64,000 nt of DNA. Source: G965202665 sp965243835. GTDB taxonomy: Bacteria; Actinomycetota; Acidimicrobiia; Spongiisociales; Spongiisociaceae. Location: assembly GCA_965243835.1 (NCBI GenBank), contig OZ251578.1, positions 2,542,001 through 2,606,000 on the forward strand, read 5' to 3'. Position numbers and translations under genes: made by a program. The notes below the pieces were generated by a model. It was not told where the DNA came from, did no database searches, and saw nothing but the letters and a program-made list of their open reading frames with translations. Positions 26,095-35,500 of the stretch are shown piece by piece; positions within the stretch are counted from its first letter, which is position 1, and each line of letters begins with the position of its first letter.

Positions 26095-28469
26095 GCAGTA
26101 CTACCAGCGTGCTGGGCGGCGTCGTCCGCCGCCGCGAAGACCCGGCGCTCATCCAGGGACGGGGACGCTACACGGACGATGTGAAACTGGCGGGGACCGC
26201 CCACGCCGCCTTCGTCCGCAGTCCCTTCGCCCACGCCAAAGTCCTGTCGGTGGACGCCTCCGCCGCCCGGGAAATGGAGGGGGTGCTGGCCGTGTACACC
26301 GCCGCCGACGTGGAGCATCTGGGCACCCTGGTGGCCCAGGTTCCGGTGGGCAAAGTCCGCCCTCTGCTGAACGGGGACGTCGTTAAACATGTGGGGGAGG
26401 CGGTGGCGATGGTGGTGGCCTCCGACCCCTACCTGGCCCGGGATGCGGCCGATGCGGTGGAAGCGGACTACGACCCGCTCCCGACCGTCATCGACCTGAA
26501 AGAGTCGCAGAGCGACGCCTCCCTGGTGCACGACGACTTGGAGTCCAACATTCTCATTTCCTGGGTGGGGCCGTTCGGGATGGAACCCGACGCGCAACAG
26601 GAGCACCGGGCCGCCATCCAGGCCTCCAAGGAGGAACCGGGGGCGGTGGTGATCTCCCAGGAGATGCTCAACCAGCGCCTGATCCCGGTCCCCATCGAAC
26701 CCCGTTCGGTAATGGCCGACTATCAGGCGGGCTACGACCGGTTCGACATTTACTCCTCCACCCAGATTCCGTCCGCGTTGGCGGGGGCCATCGGCAAATA
26801 CTTCGGAATGGGTTTGAACCAGGTGGTGGTGAAAGCCATGGAAGTGGGGGGAGGGTTCGGTTGCAAACTGAACGTGTACAACGACGAGGTGCTGGTTTCC
26901 TTCGCCTCCAAAGACCTGGGATGCCCGGTGAAATGGACGGAAACCCGGCGGGAGGCGGCCAACTCCACCATCCAGGGGCGGGGCTGGGTGGCCACCGCCA
27001 CCCTCACCGGCAACCGGTCGGGCGACATCCTCGGCTTCGAGTTGGAGGGCGTGGCCGATATGGGGGCCTACTCGCAGAACTTCACGGTGGCCATCCCCTT
27101 CCTGGGGTTGTTCGTGGGTTCCGGCCAGTACAAGTTCCCCACCTACTGGAAGATGGACTGCGTCGCCACCCACACCATGACCACCGACGCCTATCGGGGG
27201 GCGGGGCGCCCGGAAGCCGCTTACTATCTGGAGCGGATCATCGACATGTTCGCCCGGGAGATCGGGATGGACCCGGCCGAGGTGCGCCGCCGCAACTTCA
27301 TTCCCGCCTCCGAATTCCCCGGGGCGGTCTCCCCGATGGGGTTCGCCATGGACACCGGCGACTACCAGGCCAACCTGGACGCGGCCCTGGAAACCGCCGG
27401 ATGGCCGGGGCTGTTGGCGGAGCGGGACGCGGCCCGGGCCGCGGGACGGCATGTGGGAGTGGGCCTGGCCACCTACGTGGAAGTGTGCGGGTTCGGCCCC
27501 TCCGGCCTGGTGGATCTGGGTTTCTCCTGGGCCGAATATCAGATGCCGTCCGCTTTCAACGGCTCCGGCCTGGTGCGGGTGCACCCGGACGGGACCGCCA
27601 CCGTGTCCATCGGCACCGGGCCCTCCGGCCAGGGGCATCAGACCACTTGGGCGCAGATCGTGGGGGACGGCCTGGGCATCGACGTGGAAAAGATCCGGGT
27701 CATCCACGGCGACACCGAGGAGGCCCCGCCCAGCATCGGCAGTTTCGGCTCCCGGTCGGCGGCGGTGGACGGTTCCGCCTGTTACGAAGCCACCCAGAAA
27801 GTGCGGGGCAAGGCGGCCAAAATCGCCGCCCACCTGCTGGAAGCCTCCGAAGCGGACATCGAGTTCGCCGACGGGAGGGCGAACGTGGCGGGGACGGACA
27901 GCTCCGTGGCCTGGGAGGACATCGCCCGCACCGCCTACCAGCCCCATCTGTTGCCGGAGGGCTTGGAAGGGGGCTTGGAGGCGCACGCCATTTTCAGCCC
28001 CGGCAACGCCACTTGGCCGTTCGGAACCCACATTGCGATGGTGGAAGTGGACCCCGCCACCGGGGACGTGACCATCCTCCGCTACATCGGGATGGACGAC
28101 TGCGGCAACGTGATCAGCCCCATGATCGTCGACGGGCAGATTCACGGGGGCATCGCCCAGGGAGTGGGGCAGGCCATGTTCGAGGATGCGGTGTACGACG
28201 AGGACGGCAACCTGCTGGCCGGGTCGCTGGTGGATTACATTCTGCCCACCGCCTCCGACCTGCCCTCCTTTGAACTGGCCCGCACCACCACCCCCACCGA
28301 CGTCAACCCGTTGGGGGTGAAAGGCATCGGCGAGGCGGGAACCATCGGCTCGGCGCAGACGGTGGTCAACGCGGTGGTGGACGCGTTGCAGCCGCTGGGG
28401 GTGAAGCACATCGACATGCCGTTGCGGCCGCGACGGGTCTGGCAGGCCATTCGGGACGCCTCGGCGTAG
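26091..28469 (+). CDS. Molybdopterin-binding large subunit, form II CO-dehydrogenase-like
   Basis: A 792-residue catalytic subunit of the xanthine oxidase family that binds Mo-molybdopterin cytosine dinucleotide. The active-site loop near 365-372 reads AYRGAGR, the form II signature, and not the VAYRCSFR of true (form I) aerobic CO dehydrogenase. Other family marks include GRGRYTDDVKL near 22, GGGFGCKLN near 256 and GVKGIGEAGTIGS near 743 with the catalytic Glu. ATG 26091 overlaps the coxS-like stop; an ATG 12 bp upstream exists. Form II enzymes oxidise varied substrates, so the substrate is open. Confidence 0.9.
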   Translation: MSSTTSVLGGVVRRREDPALIQGRGRYTDDVKLAGTAHAAFVRSPFAHAKVLSVDASAAREMEGVLAVYTAADVEHLGTLVAQVPVGKVRPLLNGDVVKHVGEAVAMVVASDPYLARDAADAVEADYDPLPTVIDLKESQSDASLVHDDLESNILISWVGPFGMEPDAQQEHRAAIQASKEEPGAVVISQEMLNQRLIPVPIEPRSVMADYQAGYDRFDIYSSTQIPSALAGAIGKYFGMGLNQVVVKAMEVGGGFGCKLNVYNDEVLVSFASKDLGCPVKWTETRREAANSTIQGRGWVATATLTGNRSGDILGFELEGVADMGAYSQNFTVAIPFLGLFVGSGQYKFPTYWKMDCVATHTMTTDAYRGAGRPEAAYYLERIIDMFAREIGMDPAEVRRRNFIPASEFPGAVSPMGFAMDTGDYQANLDAALETAGWPGLLAERDAARAAGRHVGVGLATYVEVCGFGPSGLVDLGFSWAEYQMPSAFNGSGLVRVHPDGTATVSIGTGPSGQGHQTTWAQIVGDGLGIDVEKIRVIHGDTEEAPPSIGSFGSRSAAVDGSACYEATQKVRGKAAKIAAHLLEASEADIEFADGRANVAGTDSSVAWEDIARTAYQPHLLPEGLEGGLEAHAIFSPGNATWPFGTHIAMVEVDPATGDVTILRYIGMDDCGNVISPMIVDGQIHGGIAQGVGQAMFEDAVYDEDGNLLAGSLVDYILPTASDLPSFELARTTTPTDVNPLGVKGIGEAGTIGSAQTVVNAVVDALQPLGVKHIDMPLRPRRVWQAIRDASA

Positions 28470-28483
28470 GGAGGGAGGAGACC

Positions 28484-29356
28484 ATGTATCCCAGACAGTT
28501 CGACTACATCGCGCCCGCCACCTTGGAGGAAGCCTTGGAGGCTTTGGGCTCCAACCCGGGGGCCAAGGTGCTGGCGGGCGGGATGAGCCTGTTGCCGATG
28601 ATGAAGTTGCGCGTCCTCTCACCGGGGACGGTGGTGGACATCGGACGGATCGGGGGGCTGGATCAAATCACCGACAAGGGAGAAACCATTTGCATCGGGG
28701 CCCTGGTGCGGCACGCCGATGTGGCGGCTTCCTCCCTGGTGCGGGAGCATGCGTCCGCCCTGGCCGCCGCCGCCGCCTGGACCGGGGATCGGCAGGTGCG
28801 CAACCGGGGCACCTGTTGCGGGGCGATGGCGCACGCCGATACGGCCGCCGACCAGCCGGTGGCCGCCTTGGCGTTGGGGGCGACGATGGTGGCCCGCTCG
28901 GCGCGGGAAACGCGGCGCATCTCCGCCGCCGACTTCTTCGTGGACACTTTCACCACCGCCTTGCGGCCCGATGAAATCCTCACCGAAATCCACCTTCCCA
29001 AAACGGGCCCCGGGGCGGGCTCGGCCTACGACAAACTGGGGAGGAGGGGAGGTCACAGCGACTATGCGGTGGCGGGAGTGGCCGCCCGGGTGGACCGCTC
29101 CCCCTCCAACGGGAATATCGCCTACGCTTCGGTGGCCCTCACCGGGGTGGGCTCCCGCCCGACGCTGGCCCGGGGGGTGATGGAGTCCCTGACCGGCTCC
29201 GACGGTTCCCCGGAGGCGGTGGCCGCGGCCGCGGCCCGCGCCGCCGAAGGGGTGGAGGCGCTGGAGGACTTGTACGGGTCGGCGGAATACAAAACTCATT
29301 TGGCCGAAGTGTTCACCGTCCGGGCCGTCACCCGGGCCTTGGCCGCCGCCGCCTGA
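28484..29356 (+). CDS. FAD-binding medium subunit (CoxM-like)
   Basis: A 290-residue flavoprotein subunit. The FAD motifs are AGGMSLLPMMK near 31 and RGTCCGAMAHADTAADQP near 106 (usual form TIGGxxAHxDxxxD; the two Cys are atypical). GGGAGGAG precedes the ATG 15 bp after the large subunit. The S-L-M gene order agrees with form II. It passes electrons from the molybdenum and iron-sulfur subunits to an acceptor. Confidence 0.9.
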   Translation: MYPRQFDYIAPATLEEALEALGSNPGAKVLAGGMSLLPMMKLRVLSPGTVVDIGRIGGLDQITDKGETICIGALVRHADVAASSLVREHASALAAAAAWTGDRQVRNRGTCCGAMAHADTAADQPVAALALGATMVARSARETRRISAADFFVDTFTTALRPDEILTEIHLPKTGPGAGSAYDKLGRRGGHSDYAVAGVAARVDRSPSNGNIAYASVALTGVGSRPTLARGVMESLTGSDGSPEAVAAAAARAAEGVEALEDLYGSAEYKTHLAEVFTVRAVTRALAAAA

Positions 29357-29441
29357 GAAAATCCGCCGGGCGAGCGGGGGCGGCGGAGGCGCGGAGGCCG
29401 CCAAGTTCGGACGGGCGTTTCCGGTTGTCGGCCAGCCGGTC

Positions 29442-29447
29442 TATACT
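29442..29447 (+). promoter_or_regulatory. -10 box before the tRNA genes
   Basis: TATACT about 60 bp upstream of tRNA-Asp; the -35 side is not clear. Confidence 0.4.
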
Positions 29448-29507
29448 GGTGTTGCGCCGTGGGCGGCGACCCGGTCTGAAACGGGCGCTAAGATGGCGAT
29501 TGCCCTT

Positions 29508-29585
29508 GGGGGCGTGGTGAAGCTTGGAGTTCACGCCGGCCTGTCAAGCCGGAGGTCGCGGGTTCAAATCCCGTCGTCCCCGCCA
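29508..29585 (+). tRNA. tRNA-Asp (GTC)
   Basis: Acceptor GGGGGCG pairs with CGTCCCC; anticodon stem CCGGC/GCCGG around loop CTGTCAA gives anticodon GTC; T-arm GCGGGTTCAAATCCCGT. Discriminator G and an encoded CCA end at 29585. Confidence 0.95.
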
Positions 29586-29619
29586 GCGGAGCGACCCGTC
29601 GGTCGGCCCGCGTGCGTGG

Positions 29620-29692
29620 GGCCAGGTAGCTCAGTCGGTAGAGCACTGCTCTGAAAAAGCAGGGGTCCCCGGATCGACGCCGGGCCTGGCCA
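29620..29692 (+). tRNA. tRNA-Phe (GAA)
   Basis: Acceptor GGCCAGG pairs with CCTGGCC; anticodon stem CTGCT/AGCAG around CTGAAAA gives GAA; D-arm GCTCAGTCGGTAGAGC. Discriminator A at 29692; CCA not encoded. The next start codon is only 2 bp away. Confidence 0.95.
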
Positions 29693-29694
29693 CA

Positions 29695-30603
29695 ATGTCA
29701 ACGGTCATCAACGTTCAGGATCTGGTCAAACGTTACGGCGAGGTAACCGCGGTGGCGGGAATCAGCTTCACCATCGACGAGGGGGAGGTGGTGGCCCTGC
29801 TCGGACCCAACGGGGCGGGCAAAACCTCGGCCGTGGAAGTGATGGAAGGGTTCCGGCAAGCCGACGGAGGCCGGGTGGAGGTGTTGGGGCACAACCCCGG
29901 GACCGCCGGCCGCGGGTTCCGGGACCGGATCGGAATCGTGTTGCAGGAAACCGGCATCGAACAGAACCTCCGGGTGCGGGAAGCCTTGGAATATTACGGA
30001 GCCCCCTATTCCCGCCGCCGGCCCGCCGCCAACCTGATCGAGCAGGTGGGTTTGAGCGAGAAAGCCGACGCCAAAATCAAAACCCTGTCCGGCGGCCAGA
30101 AACGCCGCTTGGATTTGGCCTTGGGGTTGGTGGGAGATCCCGACCTGGTTTTCCTGGACGAGCCGACCACCGGGTTCGACCCGGCCGCCCGGCGCAAGTC
30201 CTGGGAGTTGGTGCAGGGGCTGACTTCCCTGGGCAAAACCATCCTGCTCACCACCCATTACCTGGATGAGGCGCAACATCTGGCCAACCGGGTGATCGTC
30301 CTGTCGCAGGGGTTGATCGTGGCCGAGGGTGCCCCGGACACCATCGGGGAGGACCGCCTGCTGACCACGGTCTCTTTCCGGGCCGACGACCCGTCCCTCC
30401 TGCCCCGGACGGAGGAGGAACCGGAGGTGGCCGGGGAAACGGTTTCTTATCAGACCAACCGCCCCACCGCCCTGTTGCACGCCCTGACCGGCTGGGCCGC
30501 CGAGCGGGGGATGGAATTGGACGGTTTGGAAGTGACCCGCCCCAGCCTGGAGGACGTCTACTTGGACATCGTGGGCGATGAGGAAGCGGAGGGCGGGCAA
30601 TGA
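29695..30603 (+). CDS. ABC-2 type exporter, ATP-binding subunit
   Basis: A 302-residue ATPase. Walker A GPNGAGKTS near 39-47, signature LSGGQKRRLDLA near 137, Walker B LVFLDEPTTGFDP near 157 and switch His in TTHYLDEA near 191; a C-terminal domain of about 90 residues follows, as in DrrA-type exporters. ATG 29695 begins 2 bp after tRNA-Phe, so the mRNA may be released as a leaderless message when the tRNA 3' end is processed. It overlaps the permease gene (ATGA). Likely drug or lipid export; substrate unknown. Confidence 0.9.
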   Translation: MSTVINVQDLVKRYGEVTAVAGISFTIDEGEVVALLGPNGAGKTSAVEVMEGFRQADGGRVEVLGHNPGTAGRGFRDRIGIVLQETGIEQNLRVREALEYYGAPYSRRRPAANLIEQVGLSEKADAKIKTLSGGQKRRLDLALGLVGDPDLVFLDEPTTGFDPAARRKSWELVQGLTSLGKTILLTTHYLDEAQHLANRVIVLSQGLIVAEGAPDTIGEDRLLTTVSFRADDPSLLPRTEEEPEVAGETVSYQTNRPTALLHALTGWAAERGMELDGLEVTRPSLEDVYLDIVGDEEAEGGQ

Positions 30604-31388
30604 GCGCCGCCGCCCTGCTGTGGGGCCAGATTCGGCACGCCAACCGGGTGTTCTGGCGGGAGCCGTTGGCCGCCTTTTTCACGATGGCTTTCCCGGTGAT
30701 GTTCCTGCTCTTGTTCGGGTTCATCTTCAGCGATACCTCGTGGGTGAGCGGATTGTCCTTCGCCCAGTTTTTCACCCCGGCCATCGCCGTGTTCGCAGCC
30801 GCCACCGCCACTTTCACCAACCTGGCGATCGGAATGTCCATCTACCGGGACGAAGGGGTGCTGAAAAGGGCCCGCTCCACCCCCATTCCGCCCTGGCTGT
30901 ATATGTCGGGCAAAATCCTGTCCTCGGTGTGGACGGCGTTTTTGGCCATCGTCATAATGTTCGTCCTGGGATGGTTGCTGTTCGACTTCGTGGTGGTGTG
31001 GCCGAACGCGCCCACGGCCCTGCTGTTGTTCGCAGTGGGGACGGCCACCATGTCGGCCATGGGGCTGGCGGTGTGCGCCCTGGTGAAAACCGGCACCACC
31101 GCCCCGGCGGTGGCCAACGCCATCATCCTGCCCATGGCTTTCCTGTCCGGCATTTTCATCCCGCTGGAGGACGCCCCCGGATGGCTCCTGGTAATCGGCG
31201 ACATCATGCCCCTCAAGCACTTCGCGGCCCTGTTCGGACGGGCCTTGACCCCGCCCGAAGCGGTGGATTTGATGAACCTGGGCCCCATCCTGGGCTGGGA
31301 GCGCATCGCGGTCATGCTCGGCTGGTGCCTGCTCAGCCTGCTCCTGGCCCTCCGCTTCTTCCGCTGGGAACCCCGCGGCGCCAAATAA
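30600..31388 (+). CDS. ABC-2 type exporter, permease subunit
   Basis: A 262-residue membrane protein with six hydrophobic segments (for example AFFTMAFPVMFLLLFGFIF near 25 and FLAIVIMFVLGWLLF near 118) and the ABC-2 pattern with FLSGIFIPLEDAPGWL near 180. Partner of the overlapping ATPase; together they form a DrrAB-like exporter. Confidence 0.88.
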   Translation: MSAAALLWGQIRHANRVFWREPLAAFFTMAFPVMFLLLFGFIFSDTSWVSGLSFAQFFTPAIAVFAAATATFTNLAIGMSIYRDEGVLKRARSTPIPPWLYMSGKILSSVWTAFLAIVIMFVLGWLLFDFVVVWPNAPTALLLFAVGTATMSAMGLAVCALVKTGTTAPAVANAIILPMAFLSGIFIPLEDAPGWLLVIGDIMPLKHFAALFGRALTPPEAVDLMNLGPILGWERIAVMLGWCLLSLLLALRFFRWEPRGAK

Positions 31389-31397
31389 CGCGGTCTG

Positions 31398-31604
31398 ATG
31401 GGCAAACCAATGAACACGAGAAAAACCACCTTGCCGCCGGGGATCAGGGAAGCCACCGCCGAGGAATACGACAACCTGGAATGCTGGTTTACCGACCCCG
31501 CCAACCAGGACATCATCGACCAGTGGATAGCCGAGGCGGAGGAGATGGCTGATTCCCAGGAGGGCTGGATACGTGTACGACGAGGGACGAGCATCCCCAT
31601 CTGA
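31398..31604 (+). CDS. Small hypothetical protein
   Basis: A 68-residue acidic protein (64 residues if started at ATG 31410). It includes EATAEEYDNLECWFTDP and DQWIAEAEEMADSQEGW. No clear ribosome site. It precedes an ISL3 fragment and may be a remnant; no family recognised. Confidence 0.4.
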   Translation: MGKPMNTRKTTLPPGIREATAEEYDNLECWFTDPANQDIIDQWIAEAEEMADSQEGWIRVRRGTSIPI

Positions 31605-31620
31605 GCAGAAGCATCGGAAA

Positions 31621-31950
31621 ATGCTCCATTCCCTGTTGGGCTTGGAGAAGGTTTGGGTGTGGGGTCTGGAAGAGGACGAAACGGAAGGGTTGCGGTTGGA
31701 GGTGGCGACCATCGGGGAGGGCTCCGCCTGTCCGGGGTGCGGAACTGAATGCGACCGGGTGTGGGAGCGGCGGTCGATGCGGGTGCGGGATTTGGAATCG
31801 TACGAGCGGAAGTTGGTTCTGGAATGGTTGCGCCGCCGGTTCGTGTGCAACGAATGCGGGAAAACCCATTTTGAGGTTCATCCGGAGTTCGCGGGGGAGG
31901 TGACGACCCGCCGGGCCCGCTGGCTGAGCGAAACCGAAACAAGATGGTAA
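31621..31950 (+). pseudogene. ISL3-family transposase, N-terminal remnant
   Basis: 109 residues matching the N-terminal zinc-finger part of ISL3 transposases: LGLEKVWVWGLEEDE, CPGCGTECDRVWERR, then RRRFVCNECGKTHFE with its Cys pair. A stop follows TTRRARWLSETETRW, and the DNA-binding middle and DDE catalytic domain (about 300 residues) are missing. No terminal repeats found. Left by an old insertion sequence. Confidence 0.7.
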
Positions 31951-31957
31951 TCCGCCG

Positions 31958-32416
31958 ATGAACACGGGCAACGTAACCATCCGACGGGGGGACTTGTTTG
32001 AGTCGGAGGCGCAGACCCTGGTCAACGCGGTCAATACGGCGGGAGTTATGGGCAAGGGCATCGCCCGGGAATTCAAACTGCGTTTCCCTGATATGTACCG
32101 GGACTATGCGGAGCGGTGCGCGGCGGGGCAAGTCAAGTTGGGCGAACCCTACCTGTTCACCGGGGAGTCCTCCACGGACAAATGGGTTCTCAACTTCCCC
32201 ACCATCGGCGACGACTTTGCCCCGACCCGCCTCGCCGACATCCGGGACGGCCTGGCCCACCTGCGCCGGCATTACCGGGAATGGGGGATCACGTCCCTGG
32301 CCATGCCCGCGCTGGGGTGCGGCATCGGCGGGCTGGACTGGAAAGATGTGGAACCCGTCCTCCAAGAAGGCTTGTCCGACTTGGACATTCCGGTGGAGTT
32401 ATACGCCCCCTACTGA
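31958..32416 (+). CDS. Macro-domain protein
   Basis: A 152-residue single macro domain. The ADP-ribose site is visible as TLVNAVNTAGVMGKGIA near 22-38 and MPALGCGIGGLDWKDV near 113-128. Sequence style is close to the DarG-type macro domain that removes ADP-ribose from DNA, but no DarT toxin gene is adjacent and the chain lacks a C-terminal extension. It starts 8 bp after the ISL3 remnant. Confidence 0.85.
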   Translation: MNTGNVTIRRGDLFESEAQTLVNAVNTAGVMGKGIAREFKLRFPDMYRDYAERCAAGQVKLGEPYLFTGESSTDKWVLNFPTIGDDFAPTRLADIRDGLAHLRRHYREWGITSLAMPALGCGIGGLDWKDVEPVLQEGLSDLDIPVELYAPY

Positions 32417-32472
32417 TACGGGTTGGGTTCGGGGGTCGCTTTGATTGCCCGGCGTACTCCCTCCCCTAACCA

Positions 32473-32506
32473 CCGCGCGGGGGTCCTCCGTGGAGGACCC
32501 GCGCGG
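32473..32506 (-). terminator. Terminator between macro-domain and surface-protein genes
   Basis: Long stem: CCGCGCGG with GGTCCTCC pairs with GGAGGACC and CCGCGCGG around a two-base turn. Placed between convergent genes; no strong U-tract on either side. Confidence 0.6.
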
Positions 32507-32527
32507 CATGTTGGAGGGGCGTTTGCG

Positions 32528-35500
32528 TTATTGCGGGGTGATCTGGTAGATGCGGATGGCTCCGTTGTCCTCGGGGTTGGCATCGGCCGCGTAGATTTTG
32601 CCGGTGGCTTGATCGAAGTGGGTGCGCCACCCCAGAGACGACTTTGGTTCCACTCCCAGGTACTCGACCGAGGAGGCGGGGGCGTCGGCGGTGACCGCCG
32701 ACCAGCCGCCCGCCGGTTCGGTGAAGACCAGCACGGAACCGCGCAGGTTGCCCTCGGTGCGGAAAGTGCGGGCGGCCAAGATTCGGTCGCCGGCGTCGTT
32801 CATGTCCATCCATTCCCCGAATACCTCTCCGATGTTGCATCCCAGCACCGGGCCGGCGACGGGCAGGCATGTGTCGGGAGCATCCGGGTGTTCGGGACCG
32901 TGCAAAACGGCGGTCGGCGTCGCGGTTTCGTCCGGCCAGTCGTCGTTGGCGGGGCGGCCGGACTGGTCGGGACGCTCCCACACCAGCACCTTGCCCCGGC
33001 GCAGCATATTGGGTCGGGAACCGGCCGCGACCGCCACCGTGGACCCGTCGGCGGACACCGTCACCGACCGTCCCAGTTTCTCCGACGCATACCCGGTGGG
33101 GGAAAACAACGTGGAGTCCGGGTCGTAAGCCTGCGTGGCCCATCCGGCGTCGGGCTCGGTGAAGATAAAGGCCCCGCCCGCCCACTCATACCTGACTCCG
33201 TCGACCACCAGGTTGAAAAGGTTGGCCCCCGCCACCACCGTGGACCCGTCCTCGGAGATGGCCAACTCCCGATCTGCGGCCAGATGCCAATGCCAACGGT
33301 TCTGGTTATAGTTCACATAATTATTCGCCGGCTCCAGCCGGGGCGAGGTTGCTCCATCGTCATCGTCCCACCTCCCGTCGGCGGCCGTGTCGCGGCCGGC
33401 CTGGTCGGGACGCTCAAACAAGAACACCCCGCTCATTCGCTTATGGTTCGTAAAATACCGGGAGGCGCTGGCCGCAACGTAGGTCTCGTCTTCGGAAACG
33501 GCCACCGCCCGGCCAAACTCAAACCCTTGAGCCGCGTTGTTGTTCAACGCGATGTATCCCCCGCGCAACGTTGAACCCGCCACCGTCAAGGTGGCGTCCA
33601 GATTCCAGTCGCCGGAATCGTTCCTGACGTAAACGTAAACCGCCCCGTCCGTAGCCGGCCCGTTCTGGGGGCTGGGGTTTGCTTTGTTAATAACGCGACT
33701 GCCGTGCCGACCCGGCTCGCCGACCACCAGGGTGTCGCCGCGGATATCCACCGCCCAGCCGAACCATCCGCCGGAAGTAGCCAAGTTCTGCGACCACGGC
33801 TTGTTCCACCATGCGGTAGCGGAGTAGTCCCCGGTGAATGTGCCGGGTTGCGGGGTGGGCGCCGTCAACTTGGTCGGCGTCGGGTCGTCCACTCCGTCGT
33901 ATACGTACACCGCTCCGGCGTAGTTGTTCTCGTAGTAGGAGCCGATCACAATTGTGTCCCCGTCCGTCGCGTAGTGCACGTGGCCGTTGTTCAGGCTGGA
34001 AATGGTCAGCCCGGTGGCTTCCGGCACCGGTACGGCGGACAGGTCCACTTGCGGCCATTCCGCCGAGGCGCCGATGGAGCTGACCTTGCCGGGATCGTCG
34101 GTGTAGGAGGTTACATCGAGGTGGGCGGCGGTTTCGTCCAGGAATTTCTCGAAGTCGGCCATCACCTGCGGGGCCCCGTCGATGCGGAACTGGTCGTTGT
34201 CGTCGTAGGCGATCCTCCTCACCCCTCCCTCCTCGTCGGCGAACACCACCCGCCGGGCGTCCATCTCTTTCACCAGAATCCGACCGGAGGCCGCCTCCCC
34301 GTCGCCCAGATCGCGGGCCCAGTAGAACGACAACTTCTCGCTTAGCAAGTCCGGCGGGTCTTCACTGTCCACGGTGGTCAGGTCGTCGTCTCCCCGTATC
34401 AGCCGCGCCCGCACCGTCTCGATCACGGACGTGTCGGCATCGCGGTTGTAGGACAATACGGCCTGTCCGGACCGGTTGGTGGTGCGCTGGTAACGGGCTT
34501 CGCTGATCAGATTGTGCAGTATCGTGAAATGCAAACGGATATGGAATCCGCGCGCCTCCCCGGCCAGAACGCTCCGCATCCAAGGCAAATACGTGTCTTC
34601 GGACTCTTCGCCCACTCCTACCGGGTCGTCCGACCAAAAATGAATGGTCTGACCCCGTATAGGAGCGCCGAACTGATCGGTGAGGGTGGCGGTCAGGGAA
34701 GCCCCCGCCCCCGGCCCCTCATCGGAGGCCTCGGCGGAATCGAACCGCTGCTCCAACACCAGGTGGGTGGGCTCGGGATCCTCGTCAGCCCACGCGTAAG
34801 TCTTGGCGGTGAACGTTTGGCCGTCTTCATCCCGCAACGGCAAATCAGCGGGCGGGTCGCTGAGCGTCAACGACACCGACGCGCTGTCCCCCACCCTCTC
34901 GTCGGGGTCGGTCTGGGTGAACTCCAACGCGATCTTCCCGTCCCCATCGGTGGACATCGTCTGGGAAGAAGTGGTGAAATCGGCGCCGACGGTTACCTCT
35001 TGGGCGACGGTCACCCGATGGCCGCTTTCCGGCACCGCCTTATCATCCTCATCCACCACCTGAATGACAACCGAGGCGGTCTCCCCGAACCCCAGCTTGG
35101 TCTGCCCCTCCGCCAAATTGTCGGTAACCAAAAGCCCGTTGGCCGCTTTGGCGTACCCCACCGTCACCTGCCCAGCGGCGGTGTCGTCGGAGTCATAGTC
35201 GTCGCCGATGTCGCCGGTCCAGGCCCACACCGTCGTGTCCGCCGTAACCCCGCCCAGACTCAGGGCGGTTACATCCCCGGAGAGGTCGGTTTGCTCATCC
35301 CCCACGTCAATCCGGCACTTGCCCGAACCCGTCAACGACGCAACCTTGTCCGAGGCGCAGGCGCCGTCCTCCCGGAAGGGGCTGTCCTCCGCCGTAGCGC
35401 GGAATACGTCCACCGGGGCGTCCACTACCGGCTGGAACGCGGCGTCCCGCACCGACACCACCAACGCCGCCGAATCCCCCGTCCCTTTCAACCCGTCTTT

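Noticed and set aside
26091..28469. True aerobic CO dehydrogenase (form I)
   Set aside because: The active-site loop is AYRGAGR and not the VAYRCSFR form, and gene order is S-L-M.
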